From Phorcus lineatus (lineage: Eukaryota > Mollusca > Gastropoda > Trochida > Trochidae): a stretch of 64,000 nucleotides of DNA. The notes under the pieces were generated by a model. That model was not told where the DNA came from, did not search any database, and was given only the letters and a program-made list of their open reading frames with translations. Where the stretch lies: the NCBI GenBank assembly GCA_921293015.1, contig OV121088.1:34654010-34718009 (forward strand). Reading direction: 5' to 3'. Below, in pieces: positions 1 through 10,802 of this stretch; position 1 is the first letter of the stretch; each line of letters opens with the position of its first letter. The position numbers and the translations under genes were made by a program.

Positions 1-946
1 CAGAGGTGATTTATGGCACTTATTCTTTATGAGGACAACTGAATATAATCATATATCATTCCACTTAGTAAAATAACACATCCCAGTCATATGACGTAAA
101 CAATTACATCATTCAGCAATAAGGAGATGACTACAACCAATCGATTTACTCAGATGTATGACCTTTCATGAACATCAGCACTTATTTTGGAAATATAGAT
201 TGACATTTCTCTTCGAATACCATATTATCTATTATAAGCCTTAAAGACCTTTAACTTAAGGTTTAATGTTCTCAGTTATCATGAGGACCAACATGGGAAT
301 CAACGTGTCGGCTACAACAAAGTATTTACCGTTACATTAACATCATTTTACTCCAAGGAGTTTAATTGTTATTGATGATGTTCGTTGCTAAAATAAATAG
401 AATAGTAATCTTCATTGTTGTTTTCTTTTGTATAGATATTATAAAATAGTAAATCTGTAGAAATAAGTATTTACGTGTAAATACTTAAACTTTTAGTTAA
501 TATACGTAATTACTGTTTTAATCTGTATTAATCTCGTTAAAATGAAATCTAAAATGCTCCAATACGTTCTTTAATCTGCGTAACGTAGTTCAGCAATATA
601 AGAGCTTATTTTAGAGATTTACCCTATATACACCAGAAAGAAAGTATCACAACAACCATTTGTTACGCAACATAATAAACGGGGGCGGGGAACTATAACA
701 GATAAAAACGTTCAAGAAATATGCAGCAAGACACATATGAATTAACATATTTTATAGGAGGTTAAAAATAAGTCGAAACCGTATATGTCAGCACTTGATA
801 AAAGAGCTATCCTCATTTAATAGTAGAGCAGTTTTTTATCTTAGATCCGGAAAATGAATGATAACTGACGGAAATACAGAGAGGGCAATCATTATATCCT
901 ATTTTAATTTATAAACTGGTTGGAAAACAAAGTGATGAAGTTCAAT

Positions 947-1456
947 TTACGTATGTAACGTTTTGTTCTGTAATTCTTCAAGGTAATTCGAAATGTTTGT
1001 TCTGCCTTGTTTTACATAATGGTATGCAGACCTTGGCGATGCAAACGTCCACATTTCCTCTCGAAATAACTTCACCAACATCAATGTCATAGCAGAGAGG
1101 TCAAATCGATGACATTTTCCATATTTTCTGTCTCCAGCGCAGCTTAAAGATCCCTGGGCCATACACAAAGGGTCCAATGCACATGCCACCCACGGTTCTA
1201 ACAACAATTTCCGGGAGAACTCTTCATTATGGAAGGCAATAAAAGCTCCCTCGAATTCAACGTAAGACGCGTACGAACATGCATTATCTCCAAAATATGA
1301 AAACATGCTCTTTGACGTTTGTAGTGCTAAAGCATGGAATCCGCTTGTCATTAGGAAGCCCGTGTGGCTAAGGGTCTTAAACAGGGGACTTAGATCGGCT
1401 TTGAATCTCACCGAGGCGTCCATATACACCACAAATTCTCCAACCTCAATATGAGC
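947..1456 (-). CDS. Terminal exon (exon 8) of the left glycosyltransferase-like gene
   Basis: This exon encodes the C-terminal 169 residues (243-411). The acceptor is aattcgcag just above 1456, so the upstream stretch to 1507 that looks like an ATG-initiated ORF is intron. It contains MDASVRF, a Cys-bearing segment CALDPLC, and CHRFD followed by L-S-A. The right copy reads CHRFDQSA here, and Q is what I remember as typical of the family, so the left copy has changed this position. The right-copy exon has the same length, 510 nt. Confidence 0.85.
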   Translation of the reverse strand, partial: AHIEVGEFVVYMDASVRFKADLSPLFKTLSHTGFLMTSGFHALALQTSKSMFSYFGDNACSYASYVEFEGAFIAFHNEEFSRKLLLEPWVACALDPLCMAQGSLSCAGDRKYGKCHRFDLSAMTLMLVKLFREEMWTFASPRSAYHYVKQGRTNISNYLEELQNKTLHT

Positions 1457-4400
1457 CTGCGAATTAGAAGTAAAGGTTAGTAAAGGAACACCTTGAATTT
1501 CATTCATTTTTTATGCGTGCCATGCTTTTTCTTTCCTTCGATTGTTGTGCCACGACCCCCATCATAGGATATATATATAGCAAAATGCAAAATTTAAGAC
1601 TTTCAGCAATGAATTAAGTTTGCATTTTCAGGTAACGTCATTCTTTGTAACTGCTAGCTTTTCTCATTGTCCAAACTTTGAAGGCAGTGGGATGCATATT
1701 TCTCTTTAAAGAAGATTAATGAATTTTGTTTAATCATGAATATAATAAGGGAGAGGAGGTACTTGTACATGTACACACATAGTATGAATCCAGCACGGAG
1801 CAATCAGAACTAAACCTTCTCTTTTATGTCAATACATCGCTATCGCCAACATGATTCGCGAATCACCAATTTTCCTCAAGGTCATTTAAGAGATTTCTAT
1901 GAAATAAAAACGCAAAATGACTGGTACATTTATACCGCTCAGAGGATAATTACCTGGATCAGCACTGGTTTCCAGGTGTATGTCTTCATTGCATGCAACC
2001 TGTCGGGGAACTTGTCAAAAGGGTACTTTCTTACAGTACACCGTCCATAAGTTTCCAGCTGAAATATGGTTTTGGTAGTGTTTATGTATCGTGATGATGT
2101 TTTTTTAGCCTTCCTCAATTGAGGATATTCAACTGAAATGTTTAGTAGAACTTGCCAACTATAACAAGCCCAAAGAACATCACTATCTTCTTTAAGTGTC
2201 AATTGCAAACAATCGGATCACTAGTATCACTATATATAGCTAGATCACTATTCACATAATAACGAATCTACCTTTAACATCAAATCGATTTTAGTCAAGT
2301 GTCCTGGATCAGAGATTACGTTAGCAACATTGAGAACCTCTGTTAGTAATAACCGTACATTTTACAGTTAATTAGTAAATAACAACCGGGTCCTAGTGGT
2401 TTTATGGCATAAGTTCTCTCGAGTGCTATTCCGAGGAGAGTTTTTAACCATAAAGCGAGGGAACAAGGTCATTATTTGTCGGAACAACCCTGCAATGTTT
2501 TAAAACCTAATATTATTTTTCACTTTCAATTACATATACGTATAAAAAACAGCTTCCCAATGGGTTTAAGTTTAGGTATACAGTCTTTTATTCGTTCCGA
2601 TAGAGAGACGCCTCTTCAAAACACAGAGAGCGAAGGTGTTTTTGGGTAAAGTAATAAAAACCTGATTCCATAAAAGAGTCTGTCCTATTGGCAATCGCTG
2701 GTCATGTATTTTTTTTTGGGGGGAGGGGGGTATGACATTAAAAGAGGGCGCTGTACTATAAATAATTTTGCAACATTATGAAAACAAACTATATGTATGG
2801 ACAGAGTATCCACACATTTATAAATATGCCTTACTAGCGAGGCTTTTCACAATCGTAGCGCCGATGAAAGGCTTCACTTTTCATTGCTGTGTCTTTTTAT
2901 CGATTATGCGCTCTTATTTATAAATGCATCAAATCTAAATCAACCAAAATGTTACCCTGGGTAACATGTTTCAACTGTGCTGTGTTATAATTATGTACTT
3001 ATAACATATATGTATAATTAGGAATGTCCCCTTGAATTTCGTTTTCACAAAAATTATCCCGATAGGACTATCCTTTTAAGTAAGGCGTTCAAGTCCTTCT
3101 TATGTTCCAATGTAATACTCCTTAGCCGTAGGTACTGCGCTTTGTTATGAAGATGTGATTTTCTTCTAAATATACCAATATATACCACTTACCATTTTTA
3201 TCTGTTGCCTGGTGATACCCATATCATACACGTAGAATGTGAAATTACTTATATGAGGGAACACAAATGTGTGCAAACTCCTTATCGTTGCCATAGATTC
3301 CAGGTAGTGATTCTCTGATATCGCCAACAGGAACACGTACTTCCGTTTTGGTAATGTATGAGCTCCAAACGCCTCTTGTATTCGTCGGTAGCTATCGTTC
3401 CGAATAGCTTTCAATGGCTTCGCAATGCTGTGAAATACATCCGGGCTTCCGGTTGGGGGGAGTTTTTGTTTGCAGGTCAAATCGTGGCACCATGCTGTGT
3501 GGTATTACTCATTATGAAAATAAGAAAAACTTCAACAATTTTGATTTTTAACATATCATAAAATAATATGAAATAAAAGTTAGGCCCGTTTATAAAATAT
3601 TGTATTGACACCACTTGCCTTTTGTTTAACTGTAACAACTTAACCATTTGCTTTCTATGTATATATCCTATGTTATTGTAAACTCCATTTTCATTGTACA
3701 CGGGTCAAGGACCTACAAACCGAAATGAAATTAATTGAATTTACAAGAACTACAGTTACAACTGAACTTTTTCAAATCGTTTGTTGCTATAACTTCTTGA
3801 GCTCATAATGCGGTCACCGTATGATTTACACTGCAAAAATGGTGTTTGGATATTAATCACAAACCCAAATACATATCTTGTCCTGTTTTTTAAACACATG
3901 GAATTTTAAAACATGTTTAAATCCCAAACACTTTCCGTAAAGTGTTTAATATCAAAACACATTTTGGGTTAGAACATGTTGTAGAAAGTGTTTTGATTTT
4001 AAACATGTTGTGAAAGTATTTTGATTTTAAACATGTTGTGAAAAGTGTTTTGGTATTAAACATGTTGTGAAAAGTGTTCTGGTATTAAACATGTTGTGAA
4101 ATGTGTTTTAATTTAAAAGATGTTGTGACAAGACTTTTAAAAAAAATTAGATGTTATCTTAAAGAGGCACTCCGTGATTTTCATAACATATTATTTACCT
4201 TTAATACTAACCTAAATGTTATATGTGGTGATATAAAGTAAAAACATCTTAACTTTTCATGTCCAAATGACAAATACTGGTTTTCCACGAAAATCTAAAA
4301 ACAGCCTTATAAATGCAAAACGGTGTAGATATCGCGTCCAATATACATGATACTAGTTATATAACCTAACAAACACTATCAACTCCTAACCTGACTGTTT

Positions 4401-7400
4401 TAGATAAGTCTCCAAAATTACGTTTGACTATTTGACGCGCGCCACTGTCCTGTTTTCGATTATAATTACGACGTTCTACCTTTCTATTGTCACTGTAAAA
4501 AACCCAACAAGCTTTAAAATGTGTCTTTTTGGTAACAGTCGATACTTCGCGATCAAATGACACCATTGATTAAGTTTGGTATATATGACACCAACAACTC
4601 ACGGAGTGGCTCTTTAAGCAAACAGAAAACAATCACAAACGGCAATGAATTGAATATTAGTTTTGCAAGTTTTTCTTTAGTTTATAAACAACCTTCTAGC
4701 ACCTCACCATATGATAGAAAGAACATTAATACATTTTGATGAAATAAGTTCTTTTAACACCTTAAATACTTGAAGTCTATAACTGATAACCGATAATTTT
4801 ATGAATAATATAAAATGTGATTTTGTATCAAAATGAATCTAAAGTTAGTTAAACAAATTATGCAATATAAAGTGAAGTAACTTGCAAATGTGAAAATATG
4901 CTAAAAAACAAAGGAAAATGAAAAGATAAGACATATGATAGGTTCACAATATTTATTTCTTTTACGGCCAAATTTGACCTGATCAAAATTAAGCAAATTA
5001 CAGATGGGAAGCGACAGCAACAAACTTTAGAGCTAGTGGCATTGTGGCTCTTCAAGTTGTGCATGATTGCATGATGATCAAAATAGGTGAGGGACTTGTT
5101 GATAATCAGTAGTCGGGGTGCTTCCTTGTGGTCAGGTCATCATTCTTCAACTAAAAAGAAAAGTGAGAAATGCTACATTAACTGTTCTACTGAATTTAAG
5201 TGAAGAACTTCAACTTAGGAATCTCATCCGAGTGTCTTCTGCTATCAAATATAATTATGACAGCAGCACTTGATCAAAAAATCAATTATCTGAGGGTTTT
5301 TTGGTAGCTAGTTTGGAAATAACTTTGCCACACAAAAATGGAAGTTTAAATATAATTCCTCAGCTGCATACAATTCAATCAGTGTATATAAATTTGTTGC
5401 CAATGCTTTGGTTATGACCCCATTAAAATACAATCAGCAAACGCAACCTTAAAGAATTGATTAGTTTTAGTATAATATAAAGCGATAACTTACATGAACT
5501 TTTGAAATCATGTTCGGTGAGGCTTTTTTGCTGTTTCTTGGGACTGTCATGGCTAATTTTTTCCTCAGTCAGCATGGTCAATTCTAAAACAGCCTCGGTG
5601 GTGTCGCATGGTTCATCAAGATCTTCATCCTAAAAAACAAAGTTAACAAAAGATTCCATGAATTCGTATTATTTCGTGCTTTCTTCATAAATTACTCAGC
5701 ATTATTTCCAAAGACTGAGTAAAAGGAATTTACCACTTTGTTTAAGATGGAAAATGTGATCTCAATAAAACAAAATTAAATGTTTCAAATTGCAAGACAA
5801 TGTTTTTTCTAATCTCAAGAAACATTTTTAAATCAACATACAATGTTTGGTTAAGCTATGATAATCCATTAGCATTCATTTCACAAAAATGGCCGCAACT
5901 GATAATTTCATGATACTTGAATACTAGTATTTTTCTAGGACTACATATGTTCGGGTTGTGTAACGAGAAGTTTTGACATTCGGCATAGACTTATGTTTCT
6001 TTGGAAATATTGAAGGAAAAGTTCTTTCAAAAAACGTGCTACTGTCCCTTTAGCATAGCATACATAATTTTCATGAAATAAGTTATTGAGGGATCAGCAT
6101 AAAACATTTTTAAAAAATTAATAAAATCCTCATAGCTTAAAGTACACAACTTATAATTAATTATTTGATTAAGTGACCAAAAAACAATGTTTACAAGATT
6201 CATCTAATCCATACAACAATTATCAATATGAATATTTTTGTAAGAGAAGCCTGTAATATTCGAATGGTAGTTTTGAACAAGTATTGTTATTTGCTTCATG
6301 GTATGTCAGGTGGACAAAACACTATTATTTAACCTTTATTTTCATTATTATCTGAGTTCGTTATAGCATCATAATTTTGTGACGTCTTGTGTATTGAACC
6401 AAATCTTACCTTGCAAAATGTTGATTCCTTGGTCTGAATAGTTCATTTGTCGAAGGAATTCAAGCACACCTTGTACCGTTGCATCTTCATTCAAACTTTG
6501 AACACTCGTGTTTGGTGGTATTGTCCGTTTTCAGTGTATATAACAAAAACGTATCGACCAAAGGAACAACTTCGCGCAATAATTATAATCAAGGGGCAAG
6601 TAACTCTAATTGAACGATGAATTCCTTTGTTCTGAACCACGTGTTTGAAAACAAAGAGAAATTACACTTTACTTTTGTTTCCTATCATACACACAAGCTT
6701 TTTCTTGTTTTCATATATTTTTTCAAAATCGATTTATGGGGAGAAATTTGAAAACAATTTTGGTAAAATTTCAACTAGTAGTAGTAAACTTTTATTTTTT
6801 AAAAGTACACTGGTGTAACCTGTTTTCGTGGTATTTACAATGCTGTCTGTTCTCTCAAACCCTTTACCGCTCCACGCCAGTTAAGGCTTATTTTATTGAC
6901 AAGTTGTTCTGAAAATCATTGAGATTTCGTGCTTGTTTCTTTAACATTTATTGTTAATCTAAAACATATATACTTTTTTGCGAAAATGTTTTCCAGTGAA
7001 CTACTGTTATTCTAATCCTGAATCACCTGACTTTTGAGTATAATACCTGCTCAATTGATAAATATATAAAGGTATAGAATGGTTAAATCGTATTCATTTT
7101 TTGCTATTTTGTATGACTTTCCGTGCAAGGAAAATAAGTTACTTGTACAGTTTGCTTTACGTGCTCATGTTAAATCCTTCAGTACATGAAATTCAAGGTG
7201 TTTGGTGACAAAAAAACTCTTCTGATACTGAAAATAAACTCTAAGCAGGCTAATGATTTCTTTCCTGTACCAGAAATAATTAAAGACATACTTACAAATA
7301 CAAATTATTTGTGAAAATGAAATAATTCAATGACCATGAAAATAATTTAAACACATATCAACATCAATTTAAATGCTTACGTACACTATCGACCCAGTCT

Positions 7401-9877
7401 GATTAAAATCCACCGTGTTCCGAGGTATAAAAGTTTCAAAATATTGACTCTATCGAGATTAGACAGTTAGAGTTCGAATCTCGATAGACTCAATATTTTG
7501 AAACTTTTATTCCTCGGAACACGGTCGATTTTAATCAGACTGACTCTCGATCTGTGTTTTTAAAAAAACATAACCAAATTGAAGTTGTGGCACGTGTTGT
7601 ATTGTCATAGATTTACTTTATAGAAATACAATGAAAACGGTGGACACCAAATATAATAGTGAAAATTGCCATCTGTTTTTAAAATGTCAACAAGATTTAA
7701 CAAAAGAATAAAACAACTGTTTATTTATCATGAAATAGTGAGGTGAGTTGGTGTTTAACACCCCTTTCAAGATTATTTCAATTATATCGCGGCTTCATGA
7801 AATAGTGATATGATATGTACTTTATCACTTTATACTGTTAAGAATGTATGTTAAAATCGGTAATAACACTAAAAGAAGAGTATAGTTCTTTATACCCATA
7901 ACAGGCAACGCGAGGGTTATTTATTCTGTTGATTCTTCGGATGATAATAATGATAAAAGTAATAATAATAATGATTATGATAATAATATAATCATCATCG
8001 TAGTCGTCAACTTTAATATAAATGTTACTCCGACTGATATTTTCACATTGTGTTTTTGTGACATTCAGAAAAAAGATATACGATAAATCAAAGCATACAT
8101 TATAGCAACATGTACGCATTCAACATGTTATCACGAATACATGCTTTCGTATACTTAGCTAATATGAGAATAATCTGTGCCTAGTACAATGTGTTTATAT
8201 TTGAAACATGTTTTGATTTACAACAATTAATTAATGATGTGTTTAGCATTTAAACACATTTCGCAACATGTTATGAGTGAAACATGTACGCAACATGTTT
8301 AAAATCACAACGCCATTTTTGAAGTATAGTGCAATGTGTTTATATTTGAAACATGTTTTGAATAACAACACATAATAATTTATGTGTTTATCATTTAAAC
8401 ACATTTCGCAACATGTTTTGAGTAAAACACGTACGCAACATGTTTAAATTCAAAACGCCATTTTTGCAGTGTAGAAGGCCTTTATCGATAAAGATACACT
8501 TGCGAACTCTAGTTGCCTTTAAATTTTGGTATAAGAGGAAAATGTGCGCAATGTGCTATTATATTAAGTTCAACAACTCCGTAACTACACTTTTTGCAGT
8601 TTTGGATATACGTTAATGTAAATGTTTTTCACTGATCGCCATTACGTTTTGATGACAGGTTGATTTCGAGAAATAGATATGAATTAAGAGCTACCATAGA
8701 AATCTAAAGGTTTTCCACACAATCAACGACATTATCAATAGCGTACCACTGTGCCTTTAAAGTGTTTCTTACCACCCGGTTTAGACTCCAGGAGTTTCTT
8801 TGTACAGTTTGGTCGTTTTGACATCGTTTTTACCAGTTTCTTATCAGCTAAATCTGAAACAACAAAATTTGTTTTTTTAGATAATGACAATAAAATTCTT
8901 CAGTAGAAATATAAATTATTCTGAAGATAAATTATTCAGACAATAGTTTAAAAAACGAAAGCTACATTTGAACATCGTGATAGTGAAATTGACATTTACC
9001 AATGGATAAATTATTTCAACAGCACTATTCAATAAAATGGTCGATATTTTACGTTACACCCATATGTGGAGAAAACTTTGGAAACATGTAATGTTTATAA
9101 ACTTAATGTAAATGGGATTATTTTTAAAAAAAAGTATATATTGATCATTTGAAATGTTGAACAGAGCGTTTCTTCACCAGAAAACAATAGTTCACAGCCA
9201 CATCTAATGAGCTTCATTTGCAAAGTAAAATTACATTTCATCTTCCTTGAGTACAGCTTCATCAGATGAGGAATATCAACTTCTGTCACACAGTTCATCA
9301 GCAGCTCGCAGTCTACAGCAAATTGAAGGTTGTAAGGTGACATTACATGTACAATTTTTTAAATCTATTATTAAAAACTCGGAAGAATGATGCCACATTT
9401 TTCATTCATGTTTCGTTGCTCACACCTGGACATACATATTTATAATAGATTCTTTCTAGTAGAGACCTGGTGGCCGTGCCAAATCCCCAAAGAGTATTAT
9501 TGCAGATAGTGTGATCCAGTCGATTACTACATAGGTTTTCCACTAAATAACACAGGTACTCGGGTTGCTAATCCCAACAAAGTAGTTTCTCGTTTGGGTA
9601 AACCACACTCGAGCATTGTCTGCAGTCAAAACTACTACCACCACTACTACTACTACGTTTACTACTACCACTACTACTTTTGCTACCACTACTACTATGA
9701 TGACTTCTACTACTAGTACAAGTAATACTACTACTCCTGCTGCTGGTGCTGCAACAACTATTGATAATGCTACTATTAGTACTATTGCTACTAACTGATT
9801 TTGCTATTGCTACTTCTACAACTTTTACCACCACCACTACTACTATTAATATTGTTTATCTTTATAAACTACTACTT

Positions 9878-9910
<33 letters not shown>

Positions 9911-10766
9911 TGAATACTTCTACTACTACTATTACTACTGCTGCTGCTGCTACGACAACTATTTATAATGCCACTACTAGTACTACTGCTACTTTTGCTA
10001 CTATAAATGCTATTGCTATTGCTACTTCTACAACTTCTACCACTACTACTGCTCTTACAATATATTATCCTTATTCTACTGATAATACTACTTCTACTAC
10101 TACTACTGCCACTGCTACTCTTACCACAACTACTTATACTTCTATTACTACTACTGCTGCTACTTCTACTACTACTACTTCTGCAACTACTACTACTACA
10201 AGTACTTATACCACTGCTACATTGTTAAGTGCGACAATGCACGTGCAATCTCTTCTTCCTGTCTTAACAGTTATGCATGACTCTCTGCATCCAAATTCTC
10301 ATTTTTGACGTCAATAATAAAATCGTTGTCAATGTGTTGCAAAAGCTCATTTATAGTTACATTGTATGAAGCATTCACTATGTCGACTAGAGAAGATCCT
10401 AATAAATTTCAATATCAATAAATTATTAAATGCGGGAGTACTATAATACATGCAATTTTGTTTGTCTATTGCTAATAATGATGCTTATGCCAATTCTTTT
10501 GATGATTATAATTTTGATGATGCTTATGAGGTTGACGACGATGATTCTGTTGATACTTATGATGCTGGTGCTATTGATGATGATAAAGTTGATACATCTG
10601 CTGTTGATGATTATAGTTTTGATGATGCTACTGCTAATGACGATGATGATGCTGTTGATACTTATGATCAGGTGCTGCTGATGATGATACATCTGCTGCT
10701 GATGATTATAAAGTTGCTTAAACTGATTATGCTTATGATGTTGATTATGGTGATGGTGCTGCTCTC

Positions 10767-10802
<36 letters not shown>

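Larger units (their letters stand above)
3829..8471. mobile_element. 4.6 kb TIR DNA element, TA target duplication, in an intron of the left gene copy
   Basis: The left end reads TA then CACTGCAAAAATGG, and the right end reads CCATTTTTGCAGTG then TA, so the ends are inverted repeats flanked by a TA duplication. Both ends carry subterminal repeats built on AACATGTT (3899-4130 and about 8200-8440). The right gene copy has the uninterrupted target (ttttagaaggcc), so the element inserted after duplication. TA duplication points to a Tc1/mariner-like integration style. No transposase is recognisable. It contains a nested MITE at 4158-4619, a SINE hairpin at 7398-7546, and exon-like segments at 5106-6529. 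The whole could instead be two ends of the same family brought together, but the clean empty site argues for one insertion. Confidence 0.7.

Noticed and set aside
3899..4130. Regularly spaced short repeats resembling a CRISPR array
   Set aside because: Units are contiguous with only short variable parts, the genome is eukaryotic, and the same motif sits at the other end of the TIR element as subterminal repeats.
10007..10228. Poly-Leu and poly-Thr ORFs
   Set aside because: They are readings of the ACT triplet repeat in an intron, open in several frames, with no splice context.
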